Assembly: GCF_013004375.1 (NCBI RefSeq)
Contig: NZ_JABERI010000040.1
Location: forward strand, 62,001 to 126,000
DNA length: 64,000 nt
Direction: 5' to 3'
Source: Acinetobacter terrae
GTDB lineage: Bacteria > Pseudomonadota > Gammaproteobacteria > Pseudomonadales > Moraxellaceae
Below, in pieces: positions 19,454 through 28,239 of the stretch (its first letter is position 1; each line of letters starts with the position of its first letter). Position numbers and translations under genes: made by a program. The notes under the pieces were generated by a model. That model saw only the letters and a program-made list of their open reading frames with translations, did not search any database and was not told the DNA's origin.

Positions 19454-19867
19454 TTAGCCATACTTTCGGGCAAAATCTTCATCTGAGGTACACAAGTAAA
19501 TAATGAACTCGATAAAAGCCACCAAGGCTGGAATAAAGGTCCAGCAGAAAATCAGATAAACAATGCCCCAACCGATTTGCCCCAAATAAAATTTATGAAT
19601 ACCGAAGCCGCCGAGAAAAAAAGCCAAGATTGCTGCAATAATCCTGTTTTTATCGCCCACTTGAGTTGGAAATACTAAAGGTGAACTGAGGATATAAATG
19701 TCATTGGCCTGACCTGTTCCATCCACGGTAAAATCAACTTTCTGCCCCCGTGCAGGTGGAACTTGCCCACGCCAGTGCGCGCCAGAAAATTGATAACGGT
19801 TTTGATCATCACCACTGATCACTCCCGAATTGGTCTGAATGGAAAAATCCAATATCTGCCCTTTCAT
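19454..19867 (-). CDS. Membrane protein: cold-shock-like N-terminal domain plus TM2
   Basis: The 137-residue protein begins with a domain (1-60) nearly the same as that of the convergent DUF805 protein, sharing MKGQILDFSIQTN and SGDDQNRY. After a short linker, residues 72-137 form a TM2 domain: two hydrophobic helices (IIAAILAFFLGGFGIHKFYLG and GIVYLIFCWTFIPALVAFIEFI) joined by the conserved G-x-H-x-F-Y-L-G motif, ending in ARKYG. TM2 proteins are widespread and of uncertain role. The pair probably arose by duplication of the N-terminal module and attachment to different membrane units. Confidence 0.85.
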   Translation of the reverse strand: MKGQILDFSIQTNSGVISGDDQNRYQFSGAHWRGQVPPARGQKVDFTVDGTGQANDIYILSSPLVFPTQVGDKNRIIAAILAFFLGGFGIHKFYLGQIGWGIVYLIFCWTFIPALVAFIEFIIYLCTSDEDFARKYG

Positions 19868-20050
19868 AAATACCCTTAGTTTTCTTTATATTATCTTTTT
19901 AAATTATAGGTTTAATTGGATAAATTTAAAACAAATATCAACAACCTAATAATTCGAACAGGACTTAAAATACTTGTACTTATAATCTTCTCTAAATATT
20001 TTATAAAATAGTCCAACTAAACAACTTCATTACAAAAGCGCTTCAAATAA

Positions 20051-20080
20051 AAAAACCCGGACTTTTTAATCCGGGTTTTT
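20051..20080. terminator. Terminator at the end of the rut operon
   Basis: AAAAACCCGGA / TCCGGGTTTTT with an eight-base loop lies 27 bp beyond the stop of the last gene (20107, minus) and has A/T runs on both sides. Confidence 0.9.
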
Positions 20081-20106
20081 AATGAATGATTTAAGCGTTG
20101 CTATAA

Positions 20107-20979
20107 TTATCGTAACTCGATTTGATTGATTTTTTCCAAACCCTGTATGGCAGCAGAGAAATCCAGTTTACTCGCCTCATCTTTTTCAAAGTGGGTAAAT
20201 TGCTCCTGAATCAAGTGCATACTTGGAAGCTGCAATGACTCTTGCTGGATCAAATCGACCGCAATGCCAATATCTTTTTGCAACAGATCCAGAGCAAAGG
20301 TTTTATCAAAACTTCGACTGAGTACCCGCTGCGCCATAATATTTTCAGAGATACTACTTTTTCCACTGGAGTGATTAATACAATTCAAAGCAGCAGACAA
20401 ATCTACCCCTTTGGATTTAAGCACTGTTAAGCCTTCTGCCAAAGCCCATAAATGGGTGGCCATCAAAGTATTATTAATGGCTTTTACCGCAAAACCTGAA
20501 CCACTTTCCCCAACATATTCAATTAAACCTGAAAATGCAGCAATGATTGGTTTAGCTTTTTCAAAGGCCTCTGTATCACCACCAATCATCACGGTTAAAG
20601 TGCCTTTTTCAGCGCCAATGGTCTGACCTGAAACAGGGGCATCTAAATATTCAACCCCCATTTTTTTAAGACGTTGACTTAAGATTTGAGCCGATTGCGG
20701 AACACCACTTGTGCAATCAATCCAGATACTGCCTGGCTTGGGTGGATGCATTGCAATCAATTGTTCTATATCTGCACTGGTCGGTAGGCAAGAGAAAATA
20801 AAATCAGCTTGTACCGCTTTTTCTATCTCTACAGATTGGGTTTGAAAGCTAATCGAATGATGATCTGCCTTGGCTTGCGTTCTGTTCCATACCCAAACTT
20901 CGTGTCCAAGTTTAGGAAGATGGGAGGCCATATGCCATCCCATTGCCCCGAGTCCAATAAATGCAATTGTATGACTCAA
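20107..20979 (-). CDS. Beta-hydroxyacid dehydrogenase, 3-hydroxyisobutyrate dehydrogenase family
   Basis: The 290-residue NAD(P)-dependent oxidoreductase has an N-terminal Rossmann motif FIGLGAMGWHMASHL, the substrate-binding DAPVSGQTIGAEKGTLTVMIGG segment and the catalytic Lys in SGFAVKAINN near residue 168. It is the last gene of the rut operon, nine bases after the transporter gene. E. coli has RutE here in the pathway, reducing malonic semialdehyde to 3-hydroxypropionate; no rutE is present. Members of this family can carry out that reaction, so it probably replaces RutE. The substrate is inferred from the neighbours. Confidence 0.85.
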   Translation of the reverse strand: MSHTIAFIGLGAMGWHMASHLPKLGHEVWVWNRTQAKADHHSISFQTQSVEIEKAVQADFIFSCLPTSADIEQLIAMHPPKPGSIWIDCTSGVPQSAQILSQRLKKMGVEYLDAPVSGQTIGAEKGTLTVMIGGDTEAFEKAKPIIAAFSGLIEYVGESGSGFAVKAINNTLMATHLWALAEGLTVLKSKGVDLSAALNCINHSSGKSSISENIMAQRVLSRSFDKTFALDLLQKDIGIAVDLIQQESLQLPSMHLIQEQFTHFEKDEASKLDFSAAIQGLEKINQIELR

Positions 20980-20988
20980 AATAAACTC

Positions 20989-22344
20989 CTATTGATTGAC
21001 TACAGGTGTAACTGAACTTTCTGTATTTTCACCGACTGAATTGGTTGCGTCTTCGCCACGATTTAAAAACAGGTTCAGGGCAATTGCAGCTAAAGTTGCA
21101 GTACCAATACCGCCTAAATCGAAGATGCCAATTTTCAGGCTAAAGTTACCAGCTCCCATAATCAGGCTAACCGCAGCAATAATTAAAGTGCTGTTTTTAG
21201 TGAAATCTATTTTGTTATCAATCCAGATTTTTGCGCCAGCCACAGTAATCAAACCAAACACCATGATGGATGCACCGCCCAATAATGCCACTGGAATGGT
21301 ACTGATCACGGCACCAAATTTAGGTGAAAGACCGAGTAAAATCGCGAACACACCGGCAATGACAAATACCGTCGTTGAATAGACCTTAGTTACCGCCATC
21401 ACGCCAATATTTTCTGCATAAGTGGTCATACCTGTACCACCAACCGATGCTGACATTGAAGTACATACACCATCTGCAAAGAATGCACGGCCCATATACG
21501 GGTCCAAGTTCTTGCCAGTCATGCCAGATACTGCTTTAAAGTGACCCAGGTTTTCAGCCACTAAAATCAGTGCAACGGGTGCAATCAATAAAATGGCATT
21601 GGCGTTAAAAACAGGACTATGGAAAGTTGGAAGACCAATCCAGGCCGCGTCAGAAATGACGCTAAAATTAATCGGCATACCGAAACCCATGACATTGGTC
21701 ATCAGGAAATAAATGAAATAGGCAGCGACAATACCGAGTAAAAGTAATAAACGACGCACCAGCCCGCGGGTAAACACCGCGACCATGCTAATACATATAA
21801 TGGTGACGACCGCCATCCAGGTATCAAATGAACTTGCAGATACACTTTTAATGGTCACTGGCGCAAGATTCAAGCCAATGATCATTACAATTGCACCAGT
21901 CACAATCGGCGGCATCAGTTTTTCAATCCAGCTGGTACCAGTTTTCATCACAATCAAACCAATACCTGCATAAATCAGACCACAAACAATGGTTCCGCCA
22001 AGCGCTAAAGCAATATTGGGATTAGACCCTGCACCGGCATAACCGGTTGCCGCGGCAACTGCACCAATAAAAGCAAAACTAGAGCCCAAATAACTCGGCA
22101 TGCGCCCGCCGGTAATCAGGAAAAATAGAATGGTTCCGATCCCGGTAATTAAAATAGTTAAGTTCGGATCGAAACCCATCAACAAGGGTGCAAGCACCGT
22201 TGCGCCAAACATTGCAAAAGCATGTTGTAGACCTAAAACAATGCTTTTCCCCGCAGGTAAATATTCATCCATTTGGACTGGTGTTGTATCTAAATTGCCT
22301 TGGTAAGGCTTAAATTCCGGAAACCACGATTCTTTTTTTTGCAT
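20989..22344 (-). CDS. rutG: Uracil/xanthine family permease (RutG type)
   Basis: The 451-residue transporter of the NCS2 (nucleobase-ascorbate) family has about 14 hydrophobic segments. The signature LVAENLGHFKAVSGMTG lies in the middle, and GGTGMTTYAENIGVMAVT is the conserved substrate-site region. It most likely brings uracil or a related pyrimidine across the inner membrane for the rut pathway. It starts 33 bp after rutF. Specificity for uracil is inferred from context. Confidence 0.9.
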   Translation of the reverse strand: MQKKESWFPEFKPYQGNLDTTPVQMDEYLPAGKSIVLGLQHAFAMFGATVLAPLLMGFDPNLTILITGIGTILFFLITGGRMPSYLGSSFAFIGAVAAATGYAGAGSNPNIALALGGTIVCGLIYAGIGLIVMKTGTSWIEKLMPPIVTGAIVMIIGLNLAPVTIKSVSASSFDTWMAVVTIICISMVAVFTRGLVRRLLLLLGIVAAYFIYFLMTNVMGFGMPINFSVISDAAWIGLPTFHSPVFNANAILLIAPVALILVAENLGHFKAVSGMTGKNLDPYMGRAFFADGVCTSMSASVGGTGMTTYAENIGVMAVTKVYSTTVFVIAGVFAILLGLSPKFGAVISTIPVALLGGASIMVFGLITVAGAKIWIDNKIDFTKNSTLIIAAVSLIMGAGNFSLKIGIFDLGGIGTATLAAIALNLFLNRGEDATNSVGENTESSVTPVVNQ

Positions 22345-22377
22345 GGGTTTCCCCTCCCCTCAATTAGGAATATTGGA

Positions 22378-22953
22378 TTAGTTCATGGGATATGGCTCGC
22401 AATACGTACGATTGAAATACATCAATGCATTCATACCTTCATTTTGTTTCATTGCTTTGACCTGACAAATCAGTACATCATGACTGCCGACCGACATGCT
22501 TTGCACCACCTCACAGTCAAACGAAACCAGTGCATCATCTAAAACTGGTGCTTGTGTGATCAGTGTTGACCATTTTCCACGCAAGAATCGTTCCGACATT
22601 GATGTTTTCCCACCAAAAACATTCGATAATTCAGTGTGATGTGCCGCGAGAGTATTTACGCAAAGTACATGGTTGCATTTAAAGGTTTCAAATACCGATG
22701 CCGAACGATTTAAACACACCAATAAGGTTGGCGGTGAATCGGTGACACTACACACTGCAGAAGCAGTAAAACCGGCCTGACCCGCTGCACCATCTGTAGT
22801 AATCACATTGACGGCTGCACCCAAATTGGACATGCCCTGTCTAAAAGTTGCCTGATCAATTTCTGTATACGCTTCAGGCGCAGTCATTTGAAAACTTTGC
22901 GCATGTTGTACTAAATCTTTTGTAGATTGAACCGACATGATTTTGCTGTTCAT
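22378..22953 (-). CDS. rutF: Flavin reductase RutF
   Basis: This 191-residue protein is the FMN reductase partner that supplies reduced flavin to the RutA oxygenase. The core (about 40-190) is the flavin-reductase fold with GLAAVNVITTDG-like start, GFTASAVCSVTDSPPTLLVCLNRS and the later GSHDVLICQV. The frame is open 12 codons further, but GGAGG sits five bases before the ATG at 22953, so that start is used. The N-terminus is about 25 residues longer than E. coli RutF. It follows rutC after a gap of about 107 bp. Confidence 0.92.
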   Translation of the reverse strand: MNSKIMSVQSTKDLVQHAQSFQMTAPEAYTEIDQATFRQGMSNLGAAVNVITTDGAAGQAGFTASAVCSVTDSPPTLLVCLNRSASVFETFKCNHVLCVNTLAAHHTELSNVFGGKTSMSERFLRGKWSTLITQAPVLDDALVSFDCEVVQSMSVGSHDVLICQVKAMKQNEGMNALMYFNRTYCEPYPMN

Positions 22954-23060
22954 CACCACCTCCATCACTGAAATTCGACTCTTGAGCATTCAAACTGAAT
23001 TTCAGCTTTGTCCTTTATTGATATCTGGTTAGATCTGTTTTTCTTGAAAACTTTCTTAAT

Positions 23061-23441
23061 TTAAACATGGGCAATAGATGCAATTTCAACTAAAGCATCC
23101 GGTTTCACCAAGCCGGTTTGTACGCAATAGCGTGCCGGTTTATCACCCGGGAAATACTCGGCATAGACAGTATTGATCGCGGCATAATCGGCCCAGTCTT
23201 TGACAAAGACATGATTAAAGGTCACGTCATCCATCGTCCCACCCGCTGTTTCAATGACTTTTTTAATGGTTTGCAAAATATGACGGGTTTGTGCGGCTGC
23301 ATCGCCGACATGTACGACATTGTTATTTTCATCAAAGGCCAAAGTGCCCGACACATAAACAATATTGTCCGCTTTGGTAGCAGGTACGTACGGTGCAAGT
23401 GGCTTACCAGTACCTGCTGGTAAAATAATTTCTTTAGGCAT
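23061..23441 (-). CDS. rutC: RutC, Rid/YjgF family 3-aminoacrylate deaminase
   Basis: The 126-residue protein is a Rid (YjgF/YER057c/UK114) family member. It ends [22 protein letters not shown], with the conserved substrate-binding Arg in KPARYCVQ and the Glu near the C-terminus. In the Rut pathway RutC acts on 3-aminoacrylate (a toxic intermediate), reducing it toward malonic semialdehyde formation. It is 19 bp after rutB. Confidence 0.94.
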   Translation of the reverse strand: MPKEIILPAGTGKPLAPYVPATKADNIVYVSGTLAFDENNNVVHVGDAAAQTRHILQTIKKVIETAGGTMDDVTFNHVFVKDWADYAAINTVYAEYFPGDKPARYCVQTGLVKPDALVEIASIAHV

Positions 23442-23460
23442 GATGTTCCCCTATGAAGTT

Positions 23461-24222
23461 TTAAGCTGATTTTTCTAAAATGTTGCTATTGGCTTGAAAG
23501 GTTTCGACAAAGTTTGCTGTGTCCGATACCCAACCAAAGAAGGTTTTAATGTTATATAAACTGGCTTCATGTGCTTCAATCGGTCCTGCCTGATAACAGG
23601 CATCACCCAGTACTACGCCAAAATACTCAAGAAAAAAACCGTCTCTTAAAGTTGATTCCACACAGACATTGGTGGCAATACCAACAAACACCAAATTGCG
23701 AATCCCTTTGCTGCGTAACATGCTATCCAAAGCGGTATTAAAGAAACCGCTATAACGGGGTTTTTCAATCACGATGTCTTGAGCCAAGGGTATGAGTTCA
23801 TCAATCAGTTCAAAGTCCCAACCGCCTTTTGCGAGTAATTTTCCTTGTAATTCAGGATGCTTACGCATGGTTTTTAAGGCATTGGATTTATGAAAATTAG
23901 GGGAATTGATACCACCCGCTTCGACATACTGATCATCCCAGCCATTTTTGAAATAAATCACTTGAATACCGGATGCATGCGCGGCATCCACTGCTTTTTT
24001 GATGTTCTCCACTACAGGTTTGGTTTTTGAAACATCAAAACCCGCCAAGTCTAAATAGCCGCCTTTTGAGATATAGGCATTTTGCATATCAATCACGATT
24101 AGCGCGGTTTGCTCAGCTGCAAGTTGAATCGCTTCAGGCTGTGCCTTTAACACTTTTCCAGTGCCAGCTGATTGGGTAAATCCTGCACAAACCACATTTT
24201 CTAAAGATTCATTGGTGTTCAT
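23461..24222 (-). CDS. rutB: RutB, ureidoacrylate amidohydrolase
   Basis: The 253-residue isochorismatase-fold cysteine hydrolase releases ammonia and CO2 from ureidoacrylate. Catalytic residues are visible as Asp in VIDMQNAY near residue 45, Lys in [11 protein letters not shown] and nucleophile Cys in [16 protein letters not shown] near residue 187. The start overlaps the rutA stop by four bases, so the two are translationally coupled. It is about 20 residues longer than E. coli RutB, mostly at the ends. Confidence 0.95.
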   Translation of the reverse strand: MNTNESLENVVCAGFTQSAGTGKVLKAQPEAIQLAAEQTALIVIDMQNAYISKGGYLDLAGFDVSKTKPVVENIKKAVDAAHASGIQVIYFKNGWDDQYVEAGGINSPNFHKSNALKTMRKHPELQGKLLAKGGWDFELIDELIPLAQDIVIEKPRYSGFFNTALDSMLRSKGIRNLVFVGIATNVCVESTLRDGFFLEYFGVVLGDACYQAGPIEAHEASLYNIKTFFGWVSDTANFVETFQANSNILEKSA

Positions 24223-25334
24223 GCTGATTTCTCCAAAACTGAAACTTGAGTTGCTTCACCTTCAACCACAATATGCTCACGGCATTTCATCAAAGGCTGA
24301 ATTTTTTGGCCAAAATCTTCTACGCCTTGAATAAAATCATCAAAAGTTAAAAGAATGCCTTCAGTTCCTTCAATTTCACCAATTTCATCCAGCATGCTTG
24401 CGACATTTTCAAAAGAACCGACAATGGTGCCCATATTGATATTGACTGGTGACACACTGGATGCCATTTGACGAATATTGGTATCTGCACCGGATTTGGT
24501 ATCTTTACCGCCTTGGTTCATCAGCCAGTTAATCGCCTCGACATCTGCCCCATCGTTATAGCTTTGCCATTTTGCGAATGCTTCTTCATCGGTCTCTGCT
24601 GCAATCACCATAAACAGCACATAAGTCTGAACATCGCGTCCGGTTTTATCGGTATGTGCCTTTAAGCGATCATTAATATCTGCATAAGCCTTCGGTGTAT
24701 TAAGACCTTTACCAAAGACAAAGTTGTAGTCTGCATATTTAGCCGAGAACTCCAGCCCCGTATCGGATTGCCCTGCACAAATGATTTTCATATCGGCTTG
24801 TGGAACTGGACTCACCCGGCAATCATCCATTTGGAAATGTTCGCCTTTAAAGTCCGATTTTCCAGTCGCCCAAAGCTCACGTAAAATTTCGACATATTCA
24901 GATAAATAGTCATAACGTTTCGCGAAGTATTCATCGCCAGGCCACATACCCATTTGTTTATATTCAGGCGCTTGCCAGCCCGTCACTACATTTAAACCAA
25001 AACGCCCATTTGAAATGGAGTCAATGGTGGATGCCATACGTGCCACAATTGCAGGTGGCATCACTAAAGTTGCCGCTGTGGCATAAATTTTAATTTTGCT
25101 GGTGACTGCAGCCAGTCCTGCCATTAAAGTAAATGTTTCGAGGTTATGATCCCAAAATTCGGTTTTCCCGCCAAAGCCACGCAGCTTGATCATGGAGAGT
25201 GCAAAGTCGAAGCCATAATGTTCTGCACGTTGCACAATTTGCTTGTTCATTTCAAAACTAGGTTTATATTGCGGTGCATTTTCAGACAGTAACCAGCCAT
25301 TGTTTCCGATTGGACAAAAGACGCCTATTTTCAT
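24219..25334 (-). CDS. rutA: RutA, pyrimidine oxygenase
   Basis: The 371-residue flavin-dependent monooxygenase opens the uracil ring between N3 and C4. It is a luciferase-like protein starting [23 protein letters not shown], with [38 protein letters not shown] and [16 protein letters not shown] conserved as in RutA. The frame is open three codons earlier with GTG, but that GTG lies inside the AGGTG ribosome site, so the ATG at 25334 is chosen. It is the first gene of the unit rutA-B-C-F-G-dehydrogenase, driven by a sigma-54 promoter. Confidence 0.96.
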   Translation of the reverse strand: MKIGVFCPIGNNGWLLSENAPQYKPSFEMNKQIVQRAEHYGFDFALSMIKLRGFGGKTEFWDHNLETFTLMAGLAAVTSKIKIYATAATLVMPPAIVARMASTIDSISNGRFGLNVVTGWQAPEYKQMGMWPGDEYFAKRYDYLSEYVEILRELWATGKSDFKGEHFQMDDCRVSPVPQADMKIICAGQSDTGLEFSAKYADYNFVFGKGLNTPKAYADINDRLKAHTDKTGRDVQTYVLFMVIAAETDEEAFAKWQSYNDGADVEAINWLMNQGGKDTKSGADTNIRQMASSVSPVNINMGTIVGSFENVASMLDEIGEIEGTEGILLTFDDFIQGVEDFGQKIQPLMKCREHIVVEGEATQVSVLEKSA

Positions 25335-25409
25335 TATTAACACCTCATTTTTACCATTTGGTTATAAAATTGCTTCAAGCAATCAACTTGATTTTTATAA
25401 TCAATATTT

Positions 25410-25425
25410 AGCAAATGCTGTGCCA
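25410..25425 (-). promoter_or_regulatory. Sigma-54 (-24/-12) promoter of rutA operon
   Basis: On the minus strand TGGCACAGCATTTGCT matches the sigma-54 consensus TGGCAC-N5-TTGCW, with exactly ten bases between the GG and GC. The start of transcription would be near 25399, leaving a leader of about 65 bases before the rutA ATG. Confidence 0.82.
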
Positions 25426-25502
25426 ATTTTATTTAATATATAACTATCAATAAGTTATAAATATATTATTTTAACAAACAGTAAAATATAAAAGAAAAAT
25501 CA

Positions 25503-25539
25503 TGCACTGTTATGGCGATAATGGCTCCAAAAAAATGCA
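25503..25539. promoter_or_regulatory. Two NtrC-like enhancer sites upstream of rutA
   Basis: The + strand TGCACTGTTATGGCGAT (25503-25519) and the minus-strand TGCATTTTTTTGGAGCC (25539-25523) each match ten of thirteen defined bases of the NtrC consensus TGCACYANNNTGGTGCA. Their centres are 20 bp apart (two helical turns) and lie 113 and 133 bp upstream of the predicted start, a typical enhancer distance. Confidence 0.6.
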
Positions 25540-25603
25540 CAATTGTTAAAATCAGCAACTCAATTTTGATCAATACCAGATTTATTTTTATGAAAAATGA
25601 ATT

Positions 25604-25633
25604 AAAAAAACCGCGATATTAAAATCACGGTTT
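25604..25633 (-). terminator. Terminator after rutD
   Basis: On the minus strand AAACCGTGAT / ATCGCGGTTT pairs with one U-G wobble, followed by T residues. It separates rutD transcription from the rutA control region. Confidence 0.75.
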
Positions 25634-25712
25634 GTTGAAATAGTATAAAAACACCTTGTGCATATTTCTAAAAAATAAAAGTTTTAGCTGTAGATTGACT
25701 CACTCAACACTA

Positions 25713-26525
25713 TTAAGAAGCCACTTTTAAAAAATGATTTTGGAAAAATTGAAGCATGGTTTTATTCAATAATTCAGGCTCTGTGACCGTGGATGCATGT
25801 GCTCCTGAAGCAAGAATACTCAGTTGTCCATGACCAAGCGCGTTCTTTAAATCACTCGACTTGTGGACGGGCACTAAAAAATCATCTTGATTGGCTATGA
25901 AGTGTAATTGGCAATGCTGCAATGCCTGTATGTGCTGTTCATTGATGCTAAATTTCTGTGCAGCCTCAATGCGCTTCAGTACATTTGGAGCCGGTGGAAA
26001 ATCTTCGAGTTGAATATTTTCTAAGGTCTTTAAATGTGCATGATTTTTTGAAATCCAGGCTGGCGGATAAAGAAATAATCCCTGTGCTCTTACATAGGCT
26101 TCGGCACCTGCTGACTTTAATAAATGAAGACGAGCTTCAAAACATTTTTGGGTATGCGGATCGAGTTCATCCCATGAGTTGATACAAGTCAGACTTAATA
26201 ATGTCGTTTCAGATGACTTCATTAATACCGCCAGTTCTGCTCCGATAAATCCACCAATAGCATGTCCAATAAAATGAAAATCCTGAATTCTTTCTAATTT
26301 TATAATTTCTATTAACTGTTTTGCCAGATCGGTAATTGCATACTCCTCTGGTAAAAGAGCGGAATCTGCATGACAACCTTCTTGATCATAACTCAGCACA
26401 TGAAAATACTGGGTTAATGTCTCAATTTGAGGTTTCCAAAAACTGGCATGACCGCCTAAACCCGAGGATAAAACCAAGAACTCGGCATTTAAATTTTGTG
26501 TACATGGATGAATTTGATAGCTCAT
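25713..26525 (-). CDS. rutD: RutD-like alpha/beta hydrolase
   Basis: The 270-residue alpha/beta hydrolase resembles E. coli RutD: the opening VLSSGLGGHASFWKPQIETL, SYDQEG, FLYPPAW and late GAHAST are conserved. The nucleophile elbow reads FIGHAIGG, so the usual Ser is Ala, as in E. coli RutD (GHALG). RutD is thought to speed aminoacrylate hydrolysis. Here it lies upstream of rutA behind its own terminator and own sigma-54 promoter, rather than between rutC and rutE/F as in E. coli. Confidence 0.85.
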   Translation of the reverse strand: MSYQIHPCTQNLNAEFLVLSSGLGGHASFWKPQIETLTQYFHVLSYDQEGCHADSALLPEEYAITDLAKQLIEIIKLERIQDFHFIGHAIGGFIGAELAVLMKSSETTLLSLTCINSWDELDPHTQKCFEARLHLLKSAGAEAYVRAQGLFLYPPAWISKNHAHLKTLENIQLEDFPPAPNVLKRIEAAQKFSINEQHIQALQHCQLHFIANQDDFLVPVHKSSDLKNALGHGQLSILASGAHASTVTEPELLNKTMLQFFQNHFLKVAS

Positions 26526-26561
26526 TTTTTACCATTCATTAAAATAAATTTAAGAATAAAT

Positions 26562-26577
26562 AGCAAAAATTGTGCCT
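26562..26577 (-). promoter_or_regulatory. Sigma-54 (-24/-12) promoter of rutD
   Basis: On the minus strand AGGCACAATTTTTGCT has GG and GC separated by exactly ten bases and matches TGGCAC-N5-TTGCW at all but the first base. The start site would be near 26551, giving a leader of about 25 bases before rutD. No clear NtrC pair was found upstream. Confidence 0.75.
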
Positions 26578-26918
26578 GAAAAAAATTACATAAATTTAGA
26601 TTAGATAATCAATATCAAATCCTGATTACAGTGAAATCCAGAAAAAATATATAAAACAAGAAAGAGTAAAAATTTGAATCTAAAAAACTGCATAACAAGA
26701 TTTACTTTCACACTCAAATCTACAACAAAAATAGATGAATACAAGAAAGACAAATATAAGAAAATAATATGCTAAAACAAGTATTAAAAAAATCAAAAGG
26801 TAACTTAGGAGTTAAGTTTATAGCAACCGTATGCATTAACTGTCTCATAATGGAACAGTCAGTGCGCTAGGAATAGCAATCACACCCTATCTATACTTTT
26901 CTTGAAAGGTGAGGGTTC
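26578..26918. other. AT-rich intergenic region
   Basis: This gap has no supported gene. It contains only a 33-codon ORF (26769-26870) without a ribosome site. It should hold the enhancer region for rutD and the promoter for the following plus-strand gene. No repeat was seen. Confidence 0.5.
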
Positions 26919-27515
26919 ATGGACATAGCAACTGAATATCCCCTATTTCAATGTCACTATCTGCCGCGTTATTTCATTGGGCTGATTTTTATCCCTGCTA
27001 TATTTATTGTTTTAGCGCAGCACTCACTCAATAACTTCAATATGGTTCAAGATGTTAGTAGTCTGATTCAGTATTTATTAGATCAATCCCTGTCGGGATG
27101 GTTAATGGTCACACTCATCATTATGCTGGCTTGTATTGCCATGAACATGAAACTTGTGGTCACTAGCCAGACAATCTCCATACAAAGTATTGGAATAAAG
27201 CTCAATAGCATGGTGCAGCGTAATACGCTGTCCAAAGCCCAACTCTATTCCTCGCATGCCTCAAAGTATCATCTGCTTAAACCACTTACAATAAAAGGAT
27301 TAAGCCAACAACAGTGGAAAACGTGCAGTATCGGCTTTATTTTAAAACCTGAATTTCGCAAGCAATATAAAATGGCACAGATTGATCTGAATATGTTGAA
27401 TAAAGACAACCGACGACAACTGATCCAGATTTTAGTGCAGCACTATCATTTAAACCCTAAAGTTTTTTTAGGTAGAGAACAACTTGCCAGACGGAAACTA
27501 CAGCACAAATTTTAA
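26919..27515 (+). CDS. Two-helix membrane protein of unknown function
   Basis: The 198-residue protein has two hydrophobic segments, about residues 17-36 and 58-78, separated by a short polar loop, and a basic soluble C-terminal domain of roughly 120 residues (many Lys, Gln and Arg). It belongs to no family I recognise. AAGGTGAGGG lies just before the ATG and supports the start. It is a single-gene unit convergent with the LysM gene and shares its terminator. Confidence 0.75.
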   Translation: MDIATEYPLFQCHYLPRYFIGLIFIPAIFIVLAQHSLNNFNMVQDVSSLIQYLLDQSLSGWLMVTLIIMLACIAMNMKLVVTSQTISIQSIGIKLNSMVQRNTLSKAQLYSSHASKYHLLKPLTIKGLSQQQWKTCSIGFILKPEFRKQYKMAQIDLNMLNKDNRRQLIQILVQHYHLNPKVFLGREQLARRKLQHKF

Positions 27516-27518
27516 TAA

Positions 27519-27543
27519 AAAAAGGCGCTCATAGCGCCTTTTT
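27519..27543. terminator. Shared bidirectional terminator
   Basis: AAAAAGGCGCT / AGCGCCTTTTT is a perfect inverted repeat with a three-base loop between two convergent genes. Confidence 0.93.
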
Positions 27544-27555
27544 ACCTATCCAACA

Positions 27556-28038
27556 TTAAGCTGGAATACGAAGTACTTGTCCTGGATAAATATCATCAGC
27601 ATCTTTTAACAAAGGACGGTTGGCTTCAAAAATTTTATTATATTGGTTTACATCACCATAATGTTCCTTTGAAATTTTAGACAAGGTATCACCCGATTTA
27701 ACCGTATAGAATTTACTTTCTGGTGCAGGAGTTGCTACTGTCATTTGATCATCGACTTTTGCGACATGATCTACATTCCCTACTGCCAATACAATCTTTT
27801 CACGATCTGCCTGACTTTGCACTTGCCCTTTAATGGTCGCCAGATCAGAAGTCCCATTATAACTCACAGATAAGCCGGTTACAGGCAGGCCCAAAGCTTT
27901 GATATGTCCGAGTAGTTTATTTGCAATTTCTTGTGCAGATGGCTCTGCGGGAGTAGTTGAAGCTGCTGGAGTTGCCTGTGGTTCGGCTGCTGCTGTATTC
28001 TTCTTACCAATACCTTTTACAAAATCAAAAAGACCCAT
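27556..28038 (-). CDS. kbp: BON-LysM protein, Kbp/YgaU type
   Basis: The 160-residue protein has a BON domain (about 35-105) and a C-terminal LysM domain (about 110-158) reading YTVKSGDTLSKISKEHYGDVNQYNKIFEANRP. It lacks a signal peptide and starts MGLFDFVKGIGKK, like E. coli Kbp (YgaU), a cytoplasmic potassium-binding protein. A proline/alanine-rich linker (residues 15-35) joins the start to BON. The name is by homology; potassium binding is not shown here. Confidence 0.88.
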   Translation of the reverse strand: MGLFDFVKGIGKKNTAAAEPQATPAASTTPAEPSAQEIANKLLGHIKALGLPVTGLSVSYNGTSDLATIKGQVQSQADREKIVLAVGNVDHVAKVDDQMTVATPAPESKFYTVKSGDTLSKISKEHYGDVNQYNKIFEANRPLLKDADDIYPGQVLRIPA

Positions 28039-28185
28039 TTTATTTCTCCATATTGTTATTTATGCTATTTAAAAAAATAGTGTTCTATTTTTATACCTAA
28101 AATTTATATAAAAGAAAGGTTGTCTTTGGTGAACCAAACGTAATGATCTGTAATGAAGGCTGTTTAAAATAGTTTTGATTTTCCA

Positions 28186-28213
28186 ATAAAAAAGCCACCT
28201 AAAAGGTGGCTTT
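28186..28213 (-). terminator. Terminator after acpP
   Basis: AAAGCCACCT / AGGTGGCTTT with a three-base loop precedes a T run in the minus direction, 27 bp past the acpP stop. Confidence 0.9.
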
Positions 28214-28239
28214 CATTTTCAGCAAAGCTGAAACAACAA

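Noticed and set aside
26769..26870. 33-codon ORF upstream of the 26919 gene
   Set aside because: No ribosome site and no known product; the length is easily due to chance in AT-rich DNA.
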